In this document: positions 56,178-64,000 of the stretch, piece by piece
Layout of the letters: each line of letters begins with the position of its first letter
Position numbering within the stretch: the first letter of the stretch is position 1
DNA from: Fictibacillus arsenicus
GTDB lineage: Bacteria; Bacillota; Bacilli; Bacillales; Fictibacillaceae
Assembly (NCBI RefSeq): GCF_001642935.1
Contig: NZ_CP016761.1
Location: forward strand, 496,001-560,000
Length of the DNA stretch: 64,000 nt
Direction of reading: 5' to 3'
Translations under genes and position numbers: made by a program
The notes under the pieces: generated by a model
The model's input: the letters and a program-made list of their open reading frames with translations, nothing else
Database searches by the model: none
Told to the model about the DNA's origin: nothing

Positions 56178-57344
56178 ATGAGCGAACAGGATAAGAACAA
56201 TTTTGTTGTGTCCCAGGAAAATTGGTCCCTCCACCGAAAAGGATATCAAGATCATCAAAGGCATATGGAAAAAGTGCAGGAAGCCATTAAAAACAACTTG
56301 CCGGATTTGATAAGCGAAGAAAATATCATTCTATCCAACGGGCGTGATGTGATCAAAATTCCAATCCGTTCGATGGATGAATACAAAATCCGATACAACT
56401 ACGACAAAAACAAGCACGTAGGCCAAGGTGACGGAGATAGCCAGGTGGGGGACGTAGTAGCCAGAGATGGACGTGCAGGACAAAATGGCGCAGGAAAAGG
56501 GAAAGGTCCAGCGGGTGATAAGCCAGGAGTGGATTATGCCGAAGCAGAAGTTTCCATACTGGAACTTGAAGAGATGCTCTTTAAAGAGCTGGAACTGCCA
56601 AACCTTAAACAAAAAGAGCAAGACCAGATCGTTTTAGAAAAGATTGAATTTAATGATGTTCGCAAAAAAGGGCTAATGGGCAACGTTGACAAAAAAAGAA
56701 CCATACTGACCGCATTTAAAAGAAATGCACTAATCGGCAAACCAAGTGTAGCACCAATTCATAATGATGATTTGCGTTTTAAAACCTGGAATGAAGTGAT
56801 AAAACCAGAATCGAAAGCTGTAGTTTTAGCGATGATGGATACATCGGGTTCTATGGGAATATGGGAAAAGTACATGGCGAGAAGTTTCTTTTTCTGGATG
56901 ACGCGTTTTTTGCGCTCAAAATACGAAAAAGTAGAAATCGAATTTATTGCACATCACACAGAAGCCAAAGTAGTTACTGAAGAAGACTTTTTTAACAAAG
57001 GGGAAAGCGGAGGAACGATCTGTTCATCAGCTTACCGAAAAGCGCTGGAACTTATTGAAACGAAATATTCATCTAACCGCTTTAATATCTATCCGTTTCA
57101 TTTTTCCGACGGTGACAATCTCACAAGTGATAATGCGAGATGTGTAAAACTCGTGCAGCAGATTATGGAACACTCAAATATGTTTGGATATGGAGAAGTG
57201 AATGCCTATAATCGTCACTCTACATTAATGAGTGTATACAAAAATATGGATAACCCGAAGTTCAATCATTATATTTTAAAAGAAAAAGCAGATGTTTACC
57301 ATGCTATGAAGAGCTTCTTCAAAAAAAGTGAAATCACCACATAA
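56178..57344 (+). CDS. yhbH: YhbH, DUF444 sporulation protein
   Basis: A protein of about 388 residues of the YeaH/YhbH (DUF444) family. It has a Gly-rich linker (about 75-115), then a VWA-like part with [12 protein letters not shown] and [19 protein letters not shown]. It works with PrkA in sporulation (sigma-E regulon in Bacillus subtilis). The frame opens at 56148, but ATG 56178 behind GGAGGGGAAAA gives the family N-terminus [20 protein letters not shown]. Molecular activity unknown. Confidence 0.92.
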   Translation: MSEQDKNNFVVSQENWSLHRKGYQDHQRHMEKVQEAIKNNLPDLISEENIILSNGRDVIKIPIRSMDEYKIRYNYDKNKHVGQGDGDSQVGDVVARDGRAGQNGAGKGKGPAGDKPGVDYAEAEVSILELEEMLFKELELPNLKQKEQDQIVLEKIEFNDVRKKGLMGNVDKKRTILTAFKRNALIGKPSVAPIHNDDLRFKTWNEVIKPESKAVVLAMMDTSGSMGIWEKYMARSFFFWMTRFLRSKYEKVEIEFIAHHTEAKVVTEEDFFNKGESGGTICSSAYRKALELIETKYSSNRFNIYPFHFSDGDNLTSDNARCVKLVQQIMEHSNMFGYGEVNAYNRHSTLMSVYKNMDNPKFNHYILKEKADVYHAMKSFFKKSEITT

Positions 57345-57350
57345 TTTAGC

Positions 57351-57385
57351 CGCCCGCCATCCATGTATTGGATAGCGGGTTTTGT
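57351..57385 (+). terminator. Rho-independent terminator of yhbH
   Basis: CCCGCCATCCA and TGGATAGCGGG pair with one mismatch; TTTTG follows. Confidence 0.8.
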
Positions 57386-57468
57386 TGTTGAAACAAGCGT
57401 AATTACATATAACTAAAGATAAGATTTTTTTGAACGATTTTAATTATTTTTGATTCCCTTCGATGACA

Positions 57469-57506
57469 AGTTGATTGGACCGAGCATCCTGGAGCGGAAA
57501 TCAACC
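57469..57506 (+). repeat. Dispersed repeat, copy 2, internally deleted
   Basis: Only the two ends remain: AGTTGATTGGA joined to CGAGCATCCTGGAGCGGAAATCAAC. Both terminal heptamers (GTTGATT and AATCAAC) are kept while about 90 bp of the middle are missing. Confidence 0.8.
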
Positions 57507-57560
57507 TCTCTAGGGCGACAAAGTTTAATGAGAAATAAACTAAATAAAGGGGTGTGAAAT

Positions 57561-58418
57561 TTGAAGAAATATAACAAATCAGCGGCATTCGTCATTTGTT
57601 TCATGCTTGTATTGATGCTGGTGCCAGGAAAAACTGCACATGCCGACTGGTTTGATCCATTAAAAATCCACTTTTTAGATGTTGGACAAGCCGACTGTAT
57701 TCTTGTAGAAGCACCGAACGGCCAAACGATGCTGATTGACGGCGGCGATGAGCATGATGCGGAAGAAATTATCACCTACCTAAAAAGAGAAGGCATTACC
57801 CATTTAGATATTGTAGTAGCCAGTCATCCTCATCATGATCACATCGGTTCACTTGATGATGTGATTCGTGCATTTCCAGTAAGTGTTCTGTACATGCCAA
57901 ACCTGCCATATGATACAAAGTACTATCATGACCTTTTTCGTGTAATTAATGAAAAGCAAATTCCAGTAGACAGAGCAAAAGCAGGCGTTCATTTTAAAAT
58001 GGGATTTTCGGTAAAAGTTGAAATGCTCGCGCCAAAAGGCTCGTATTACAAACATATAAATGATTATTCAGCAGTTATTAAAATTCAGCACGGAAAAAAG
58101 AACTTTTTACTGATGGCAGATGCCGGTGCGGAGGAAGAAAAAGAAATTATGAGCCGCGGGGGAGTAAAGGCGGATGTTATAAAGATTGGTCATCATGGGG
58201 CAAACACCGGATCATCCATGGAGTTCTTAAAGAAGGTAAAAGCTAAAACCGCTGTAATTTCGGTAGGGAAGAACAACCCTTATCAATTTCCTTCTAAAGA
58301 AGTCCTGTATAGGCTGAACAATAGAAAGATGACTGTCTATAGAACAGACCAGCTCGGAGCAATCATCGCAACAAGCAACGGAAAAAAAATCATGTTCAGA
58401 ACCAATGTGCTTCATTAA
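57561..58418 (+). CDS. Secreted ComEC-like metallo-beta-lactamase-fold hydrolase
   Basis: A 285-residue protein with signal peptide (1-28, TAHA) and a metallo-beta-lactamase domain related to the ComEC C-terminal domain: HFLDVGQADCILVEAPNG, metal motif ASHPHHDHIG (HxHxDH), MLIDGGD, LLMADAG and IKIGHHGANTGSS. Without the ComEC channel such proteins may be secreted nucleases or phosphodiesterases. TTG 57561 follows AAGGGGTGTGAA. Substrate unknown. Confidence 0.85.
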   Translation: MKKYNKSAAFVICFMLVLMLVPGKTAHADWFDPLKIHFLDVGQADCILVEAPNGQTMLIDGGDEHDAEEIITYLKREGITHLDIVVASHPHHDHIGSLDDVIRAFPVSVLYMPNLPYDTKYYHDLFRVINEKQIPVDRAKAGVHFKMGFSVKVEMLAPKGSYYKHINDYSAVIKIQHGKKNFLLMADAGAEEEKEIMSRGGVKADVIKIGHHGANTGSSMEFLKKVKAKTAVISVGKNNPYQFPSKEVLYRLNNRKMTVYRTDQLGAIIATSNGKKIMFRTNVLH

Positions 58419-58500
58419 ACTGCCAGACCAGAATCGGTTTTCTTGCGTCTTTATTAAAAATTTAAGAAAATAAATAAAAACGCGGTTAGGATGATTAGTA

Positions 58501-59166
58501 TTGATTAAAGCACTCGTTTTTGATTTTGATGGTACGATTCTGGATACTGAAACTCAGCATTACAATGCATTTCAAGAAATGTATAAAGAACATGGAAGTG
58601 AGCTGCCTCTGGAAGTGTGGGGTGAATGCATAGGGACTCATTCTGGTTTTAACCCTTATGAATACTTAGAAGAACAAATTAACAAAAAGCTGAATCATGA
58701 AGAATTAAGGATAAAGAAAACAGAGCGAGCATTAGCCTTAATTAAAGAACAAAAACCGCTTCCTGGAATAGAAAACTATCTAAAAGCAGCTAAAGAGATG
58801 GGATTGAAGATAGGACTTGCATCCAGTTCTTCGCGGCAATGGGTAATGGAACATCTTGAAAGAATCGGTCTCAGCCATTATTTTGAAGTGATCAAAACAG
58901 CTGATGATGTCGAAAAAGTTAAACCAGATCCGGCATTATATCTTAAAGCGGTAGATGAACTAGGAGTTAAACCGGGAGAAGCAATCGCATTTGAAGACTC
59001 TGTTAATGGTTCTTTGGCTGCTAAAAAGGCAGGTCTCTATTGTGTAGCTATTCCAAACCCCGTAACAAGACATATGCAATTTGATGAAGTGGATCATCAA
59101 ATGGAGTCGATAGCAGAGCTTGAACTAGCTGCACTTATACAGCTAGTTGAACAACATAAATTATGA
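58501..59166 (+). CDS. yhcW: HAD-family phosphatase (YhcW-like)
   Basis: A 221-residue HAD subfamily IA phosphatase, beta-phosphoglucomutase-like, with nucleophile D8 and acid D10 in FDFDGTILDTE, motif II in ASSSSR, a lysine in KVKPDPALYLKA and FEDSVNGSLAAKKAG as motif III/IV. TTG start. It overlaps the next gene by 4 bp. The order HAD, VOC, GNAT/nitrilase recalls yhcW-yhcX of Bacillus subtilis with a VOC gene inserted. Confidence 0.88.
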   Translation: MIKALVFDFDGTILDTETQHYNAFQEMYKEHGSELPLEVWGECIGTHSGFNPYEYLEEQINKKLNHEELRIKKTERALALIKEQKPLPGIENYLKAAKEMGLKIGLASSSSRQWVMEHLERIGLSHYFEVIKTADDVEKVKPDPALYLKAVDELGVKPGEAIAFEDSVNGSLAAKKAGLYCVAIPNPVTRHMQFDEVDHQMESIAELELAALIQLVEQHKL

Positions 59167-59558
59167 TTGAGGTTCAGGGAATCAATCATATAACCATAAG
59201 AGTTTCAGAACTATCTAGAGCCGTTCATTTTTATGAAAATATTTTAGGTGCAAAAATAGTGCATAGAGGGAATACAGATGTATACTTGGACATTAGCGGA
59301 ATCTGGTTATGTTTACTGGAAATCAAAAAAGCAAAACCTAAACAAAAAGATCAACTCGGTGTGGATCACTTTGCTTTTTCGGTTTCTGAAAGAAACTTCC
59401 CTAAAGCTGCTGTTTACCTCAAAGAAAAACAAGTTATTATAACGAGGGGACCTATCGAAAGAGGCGGAGGATGGACGATAAGTTTTCTAGATCCTGACGG
59501 CAATGAACTGGAATTATTTACAGGTTCTCTTAATGAGCGTATGAAACAATGGAAGTAA
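59163..59558 (+). CDS. VOC-family protein resembling FosB metallothiol transferase
   Basis: A 131-residue glyoxalase-fold protein with the three metal ligands expected for FosB: H9 (GINHIT), H69 (GVDHFAFSV) and E117 (NELELFTGSL). FosB adds bacillithiol to fosfomycin in Firmicutes. Similarity in GIWLCLLE and in SFLDPDGNELELF supports the group, but other VOC members (FosX, dioxygenases) share these ligands, so resistance is not proven. ATG overlaps the HAD stop. Confidence 0.72.
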   Translation: MIEVQGINHITIRVSELSRAVHFYENILGAKIVHRGNTDVYLDISGIWLCLLEIKKAKPKQKDQLGVDHFAFSVSERNFPKAAVYLKEKQVIITRGPIERGGGWTISFLDPDGNELELFTGSLNERMKQWK

Positions 59559-59594
59559 ACTGAACGAGTAAAGCAGGTTAGAGGAGTGGAATAG

Positions 59595-61145
59595 ATGAGC
59601 GAGATCGATGTTTCAAAATTTGAGAAAAAGATAGAACTTAGAAATATACAATTTGAAGATATTGATGAAATTTTAAAACTGCAAAAAGTATGCTTTCCTG
59701 GAAACATGGAGCCTTGGCAGCGGGATCAGCTGGAAAGCCACCTTCGTATTTTCCAAGAGGGTCAATTCTGTGTAACGTATGAAGGGAAAATCGTCGGAAG
59801 CTGTTCGAGTCTGATGGTGAATTTCGATGAATATGATGATAAGCATACGTGGGATGGAATCACAGACAAAGGCTATATTACAAATCATGACCCAGAAGGC
59901 TTTAATTTGTATGGGATTGAAGTTATGGTTCATCCAGAATACCGCCGTATGAAAATAGGAGCCAGGCTTTATGAGGCACGCAAAGAGCTGGCTGAACAAA
60001 AAAACTTGAAGAGTATTATATTGGGCGGAAGAATTCCAAACTATCATAAGTATTCAAAAGAGATGACACCGAGAGAATATGTTCGTGAAGTGATCCAGCA
60101 TAATATTTATGATCCTGTTTTAACGTTTCAGCTAATGAATGGTTTCACGATCATGCGTTTAAATAAAAGCTATCTGCCAGATGATAAGCAGTCTAAGGCA
60201 TATGCCACTTTAATGGAATGGAACAATGTCGATTACATTCCGAATAAAACAAAGAAATATTTTAAAACAACTGAACCCGTAAGGATCACAACGATTCAAT
60301 ACATGATGAAATCAATCGATTCTTTTGAAGATTTTGCAACTCAAGTGGAGTATTATACGGACGTTGCAGCAGATCAAGGTTCAGATTTTGCAGTTTTTCC
60401 TGAATTACTTACAACACAGCTCTTATCATTTTGCGAAGAAAAGAGCCCAAGCTTGGCGATCCGTAAATTAACTGAGTTCACGGAGCAGTATATCGAATTG
60501 TTTACGAACCTTGCTGTAAGATACAATGTGAACATCATCGGGGGATCACACTTTGTCGAAGAAGATGGCGACATATACAATGTAGCGTATTTGTTCAGAA
60601 GAGACGGTACGATCGATAAGCAATATAAACTTCATATCACACCAAATGAACGAAAATGGTGGGGGATCTCTGCTGGAGATAAAGTACAAGTATTTGATAC
60701 AGATTGCGGTAAAGTTGCTATTCTTATCTGTTATGATATCGAGTTTCCTGAACTATCCCGTATTGTTACGGATCAGGGTGCTAAAATTATTTTCACACCG
60801 TTTTGTACAGAAGACCGTCAAGGATATTTGCGAGTACGTTATTGTTCTCAAGCCCGTGCTATAGAAAATGAAATCTATACGGCGATTGCAGGAACAGTAG
60901 GGAACCTGTCACAAGTAGAAAACATGGACATTCAATATGCCCAGTCAGGTATCTTCACACCTTCTGATTTCTCTTTCCCAAGAGACGGTATTGTCGGAGA
61001 ATGCCATCCGAATATCGAAACGGTAGTGGTAGGTGATGTAGATCTTGAAATCCTGAGAAGACAGCGTAAAACAGGCAGTGTTACGCTGCTTAGAGATAGA
61101 CGTCTTGATTTATATAGTGTGATCCAAAAAGATAAGAGTAAATAA
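59595..61145 (+). CDS. yhcX: GNAT acetyltransferase fused to carbon-nitrogen hydrolase (YhcX)
   Basis: A 516-residue fusion: an N-terminal GNAT domain (about 15-165, with YGIEVMVHPEYRRMKIGARL as acetyl-CoA loop) and a C-terminal nitrilase-superfamily domain (about 230-500) with triad Glu in VFPELLTTQ, Lys in QYKLHITPNE and Cys in ILICYDIEFPEL. Length and order match YhcX of Bacillus subtilis. It may acylate and deacylate or hydrolyse an amide in one pathway. The ATG follows TTAGAGGAGTGG. Substrate unknown. Confidence 0.92.
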   Translation: MSEIDVSKFEKKIELRNIQFEDIDEILKLQKVCFPGNMEPWQRDQLESHLRIFQEGQFCVTYEGKIVGSCSSLMVNFDEYDDKHTWDGITDKGYITNHDPEGFNLYGIEVMVHPEYRRMKIGARLYEARKELAEQKNLKSIILGGRIPNYHKYSKEMTPREYVREVIQHNIYDPVLTFQLMNGFTIMRLNKSYLPDDKQSKAYATLMEWNNVDYIPNKTKKYFKTTEPVRITTIQYMMKSIDSFEDFATQVEYYTDVAADQGSDFAVFPELLTTQLLSFCEEKSPSLAIRKLTEFTEQYIELFTNLAVRYNVNIIGGSHFVEEDGDIYNVAYLFRRDGTIDKQYKLHITPNERKWWGISAGDKVQVFDTDCGKVAILICYDIEFPELSRIVTDQGAKIIFTPFCTEDRQGYLRVRYCSQARAIENEIYTAIAGTVGNLSQVENMDIQYAQSGIFTPSDFSFPRDGIVGECHPNIETVVVGDVDLEILRRQRKTGSVTLLRDRRLDLYSVIQKDKSK

Positions 61146-61178
61146 GCAAGGCTGTTTCGCAGACGTTGTTTAGAAGAT

Positions 61179-61377
61179 GTTGATATCCGCTCCAGGATGC
61201 TCGCTTTCCGCGGGGTGGGCGGTGAGCCTCCCAGCGCTTTGCGCTTTTAGGAGTCTCACCTGTCCCACTGATCCCGCAGGACAAGGAAGGCTTCGAGAGC
61301 GTTACATCGCACGAAGAAAATTGATTTTCATTTTCGAGGAGTCTCGCACCTTGCGCTACAATCAACTTGTCGAGGAA
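61179..61377 (-). repeat. Dispersed repeat, copy 3, with 59-bp insertion
   Basis: This copy is in opposite orientation to copy 1, from GTTGATATCCGCTCC to GCTACAATCAAC. Compared with copy 4, the sequence GCAGGA/GTCTCGCACC is interrupted at 61282-61340 by 59 bp ending in GAGGA. The insert includes a palindrome-like TTGATTTTCATTTTC and no gene. Confidence 0.85.
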
Positions 61378-61406
61378 GAAAAATGACAAAAGAGAAAAAT
61401 TTAAGT

Positions 61407-61444
61407 AAATGCGGCAAACTTCAAAAAGCTTCCCGCATTTTTTC
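61407..61444 (+). terminator. Rho-independent terminator downstream of yhcX
   Basis: ATGCGGCAAACTT and AAGCTTCCCGCAT pair with two mismatches; six Ts follow. The rest of the gap to 61632 is AT-rich with no gene seen. Confidence 0.8.
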
Positions 61445-61632
61445 TATTTCTCGGGAAATATAACGAATCGTGTCGGAGCTAAGAAGAATTTTAAGAATAG
61501 ATTTTATTTTTTATGATGAAAACGGTATAATAAAGGCCGTATTTAATAGATAGAGCAGGAAATAATCGATTAAAATCGAAACTTAAGAGAACAAACATCT
61601 ATTCAGCTTCAAAAGAAAAAGGAGGCAGTACA

Positions 61633-63381
61633 ATGTCCTGGGAGAAAACATATGAAAGATGGATACAGCATGAAGCACTTGAACAATCTTTAAAAACTGC
61701 ATTAGAAGGAATTAAAGATAACAGGACAGCACTAGAAGACTGTTTCTATAAGAACTTAGAGTTTGGTACAGGGGGCATGCGCGGGGAAATTGGTCCTGGT
61801 ACAAACCGAATGAACACGTATACGGTTCGTAAAGCATCACTTGGGTTAGCGCATTTTATAATGGATCAAGGTGAAAAGGCACAAAAACGCGGAGTAGTAA
61901 TCGCTTATGATTCAAGGCACCAATCTCCTGAATTTGCGATGGAAGCAGCAAAGACTTTAGCTTCGAACGGAGTACAGGCATATGTTTTTGAAAGCTTAAG
62001 ACCTACACCTGAGCTTTCTTTTGCAGTGAGATACTTAAAAGCGTATAGCGGTATTGTTATTACCGCGAGTCACAACCCTCCAGAATATAACGGTTATAAA
62101 GTGTACGGACCAGATGGCGGACAGCTCCCGCCTAAAGAAGCGGATGAAGTGATCCAAAAGGTAAATGCAGTTGATGATGAACTATTAATAGATGTGAAGA
62201 CTGAAGAAGAATTAAAAAATGCAGGTTTAATCGAAGTAATCGGTGAAGAGATTGATAAAGCTTATATGGAACAGCTTACTAAGATCAGCTTGAACCGTGA
62301 AGTTATTAAAGAAATGCATGATTTAAGCATTGTTTTTACTCCGCTGCATGGAACAGCTAATACACCAGTAAGAGAAGGACTCAAGCAGCTTGGATTTACG
62401 AATGTGACTGTTGTCAAAGAGCAAGAGCAGCCTGATCCGAATTTTTCTACAGTAAAATCACCTAATCCTGAAGAACATGCTGCATTTGAACTGGCTATTC
62501 AGTATGGAAAAGAAAATGATGCTGAAATCCTAATGGCAACTGATCCAGATGCAGACAGAGTCGGGATTGCAGTGAAAAATAATAAAGGTGAATATGAAAT
62601 CTTAACGGGTAACCAAACGGGAGCCCTCATGCTGGAATACATTCTTTCTCAGCGTAAAGAAAAAGGCAGCCTTTGTTCTAAAGGTATCGTATTTAAAACA
62701 ATTGTAACCTCAGAGTTAGGACGTGTTATTGCTGAATCTTATGGTTTAACATGTGAAGATACACTTACAGGGTTCAAATTTATTGGTGAAAAAATTAAAG
62801 AATATGAAAAGAGCGGAGAACATTCCTTTATTTTCGGGTACGAAGAAAGCTATGGTTCATTAATTGGTGACTTTGTGCGTGATAAAGATGCTGTACAAGC
62901 ATGTTTAATGGGTGCAGAAATGGCTGCATATTATAAAAAACAAGGCAAAACGCTTTATGATGCGTTAACGGATGTTTATGAAAAGTACGGTTATTATAAG
63001 GAAGGACTCGAATCTCTGACGTTAAAAGGAAAATCTGGCGCTGAGCAGATAGTAAACCTGCTTGCTGGATTTAGAGCTGATCTGCCGCTTGAGATCAACG
63101 GACAAAAGATGGATGTTACGGAGGATTATCAAGCAAGTATCCGATATACTATAGAAAGTGATACGAATGATGATATTATTCTTCCGAAATCAAATGTACT
63201 TAAATATAAGTTAGCTGACGGATCATGGTTCTGTGTAAGACCTTCAGGAACAGAACCGAAAATTAAGTTTTATTTCGGAGTACAAGCTAAATCAAATGAG
63301 AAAGCCAACGAAGCATTAGCTTCATTAAAGCAGGCTGTTATGGATTTGGTTCATGAACGAATGCAAAAGGTGGAACAATAA
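61633..63381 (+). CDS. pgcA: Alpha-phosphoglucomutase
   Basis: A 582-residue phosphohexomutase that interconverts glucose 1- and 6-phosphate, feeding wall teichoic acid and UDP-glucose synthesis. The phosphoserine S146 is in [13 protein letters not shown], the metal loop is [10 protein letters not shown], the sugar-binding loop is GYEESYGS and the phosphate-binding loop is [15 protein letters not shown] 61633 follows AAAAGGAGG. Length and motifs match PgcA (YhxB). Confidence 0.95.
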   Translation: MSWEKTYERWIQHEALEQSLKTALEGIKDNRTALEDCFYKNLEFGTGGMRGEIGPGTNRMNTYTVRKASLGLAHFIMDQGEKAQKRGVVIAYDSRHQSPEFAMEAAKTLASNGVQAYVFESLRPTPELSFAVRYLKAYSGIVITASHNPPEYNGYKVYGPDGGQLPPKEADEVIQKVNAVDDELLIDVKTEEELKNAGLIEVIGEEIDKAYMEQLTKISLNREVIKEMHDLSIVFTPLHGTANTPVREGLKQLGFTNVTVVKEQEQPDPNFSTVKSPNPEEHAAFELAIQYGKENDAEILMATDPDADRVGIAVKNNKGEYEILTGNQTGALMLEYILSQRKEKGSLCSKGIVFKTIVTSELGRVIAESYGLTCEDTLTGFKFIGEKIKEYEKSGEHSFIFGYEESYGSLIGDFVRDKDAVQACLMGAEMAAYYKKQGKTLYDALTDVYEKYGYYKEGLESLTLKGKSGAEQIVNLLAGFRADLPLEINGQKMDVTEDYQASIRYTIESDTNDDIILPKSNVLKYKLADGSWFCVRPSGTEPKIKFYFGVQAKSNEKANEALASLKQAVMDLVHERMQKVEQ

Positions 63382-63471
63382 TAAATAATGAATGGCTGTA
63401 AGGCAGTGCCTGCAGCCAATTTCCATCTATAAATATGGCTGTTTTCACAAGCTTTGTCGCTAACTGGAAAT

Positions 63472-63603
63472 GGTTGATTTCCGCTCCAGGATGCTCGCTT
63501 TCCGCGGGGCGTGCGGTGAGCCTCCTCGCGCTTTGCGCCTTTAGGAGTCTCACCTGTCACCCTGATCCCGCAGGAGTCTCGCACCTTACGCTTCAATCAA
63601 CTT
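63472..63603 (-). repeat. Dispersed repeat, copy 4, full length
   Basis: From GGTTGATTTCCGCTCCAGG to CTTCAATCAACTT, in opposite orientation to copy 1 and continuous, with terminal GTTGATT and AATCAAC. This is the best reference copy in the window. The rest of 63382-63670 has no gene. Confidence 0.9.
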
Positions 63604-63672
63604 ATCAACGAAGCGTATGCAAAAAGAGTCATAAGCAACCGTCTTTTAGAAAAGAGACTTTAAATATAACGT

Positions 63673-63701
63673 TTGACATTAAAATTATAATGATGTAATA
63701 T
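63673..63701 (+). promoter_or_regulatory. Sigma-A promoter of the CstR-like regulator
   Basis: TTGACA (63673-63678), a 17-bp spacer and TAATAT (63696-63701), nearly ideal. Confidence 0.88.
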
Positions 63702-63715
63702 ACCCCTATAGGTAT
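63698..63715 (+). promoter_or_regulatory. CsoR/CstR-type operator
   Basis: ATATACCCCTATAGGTAT overlaps the -10 and the start point and has the C-tract/G-tract half-sites TACCCC and AGGTA around an AT centre, as bound by this repressor family. Autoregulation of the regulator and its downstream genes is the natural reading. Confidence 0.65.
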
Positions 63716-63737
63716 TTTACGAAGAGGAGGTGCTGAT

Positions 63738-64000
63738 TTGGAATACACACAAGAAATGAAAAATCGTCTAAGAAGAATTGAGGGGCAAATTCGTGGTGTC
63801 TTGCGTATGTTAGAAGAAGAGCAAGATTGTAAAGCCGTTATCACACAGCTTTCTGCCTCACGAACTGCTATTGATCGTACGATTGGATTAATTGTCGGCA
63901 CGAACCTTGAGCAATGCTTGCGTGATCAAATGAAAAACGGAGAAGAAATGAACTCCGATCTTGTAAAAGAAGCCGTTCAGCTTCTTGTAAAAAGCCGCTA
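63738..64000 (+). CDS. cstR: CstR-like persulfide-sensing repressor (stop codon cut by window edge)
   Basis: An 87-residue CsoR-family repressor starting at TTG 63738 behind GAGGAGG; the window ends on TA, the first two bases of the stop. C31 (in QDCKAV) and C60 (in NLEQCL) match the two sulfide-sensing cysteines of Staphylococcus CstR. The histidine of copper-sensing CsoR (C-H-C) is replaced by N56 in GTNLEQC, so a copper role is unlikely. It would derepress sulfide-detoxification genes (rhodanese, persulfide dioxygenase, sulfide:quinone reductase) expected just outside the window. Confidence 0.88.
   Translation, partial: MEYTQEMKNRLRRIEGQIRGVLRMLEEEQDCKAVITQLSASRTAIDRTIGLIVGTNLEQCLRDQMKNGEEMNSDLVKEAVQLLVKSR

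Overview
The window looks like chromosome of a low-to-mid GC Gram-positive spore-former of the family Bacillaceae. Support comes from strong AGGAGG-type ribosome sites with frequent TTG and GTG starts, guanine riboswitches before guaA and pbuG, the yeaC-yeaD-yebA-guaA-pbuG order, a Bacillus-like rRNA operon followed by a trnD-like tRNA array, and sporulation genes prkA and yhbH. Fictibacillus or a near relative is plausible, but the species cannot be fixed by reading alone.

Layout. 1-9040 is an aromatic-degradation operon behind a PucR-type regulator: an HpaB-type hydroxylase, an intradiol dioxygenase, a 3-oxoacid CoA-transferase (two subunits), a muconate cycloisomerase, a thiolase, a DUF3237 protein, an alpha/beta hydrolase and a stand-alone FAD synthetase. 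Together they give most of the catechol branch of the beta-ketoadipate pathway, with no recognisable muconolactone isomerase and no flavin reductase. 9200-10190 is a manganese catalase behind a sigma-B-like promoter. 10300-18250 is yeaC-yeaD-yebA and then guaA and pbuG, each of the last two under its own guanine riboswitch.

18350-35800 is the most unusual part. A complete Tad/Flp (type IVc) pilus locus (prepilin peptidase, cpaB, tadZ, tadA, tadB, tadC, Flp pilin, TadE/TadG-like pseudopilins) is interleaved with polymorphic-toxin material. Between the prepilin peptidase and cpaB sits a secreted protein ending in a TNT-type NAD glycohydrolase toxin domain, with an overlapping candidate immunity gene, then a 74-bp copy of the toxin trunk with an orphan immunity-like gene, then a decayed fragment. 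Downstream of the pseudopilins lies a second effector with the same trunk, followed by three tandem paralogous small membrane proteins (candidate immunity proteins) and three lipoprotein genes (VWA, transglutaminase-like, and an internally duplicated one). A perfect 0A box lies at a putative promoter ahead of cpaB.

35850-44460 holds nicotinate phosphoribosyltransferase, then a 16S-Ile-Ala-23S-5S rRNA operon and 15 further tRNA genes, with duplicated end fragments around the initiator tRNA gene. 44500-64000 is a mosaic of housekeeping and sporulation genes: a B3/4-domain protein, queG, ogt, yhbB, trmL, a class A PBP with a forespore-type promoter, prkA, a signal peptidase, yhbH, a ComEC-like hydrolase, a HAD phosphatase, a FosB-like protein, yhcX, pgcA, and a CstR-like persulfide sensor at the right edge. 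Four copies of a roughly 130-bp dispersed repeat lie between these genes, one internally deleted and one carrying an insertion.
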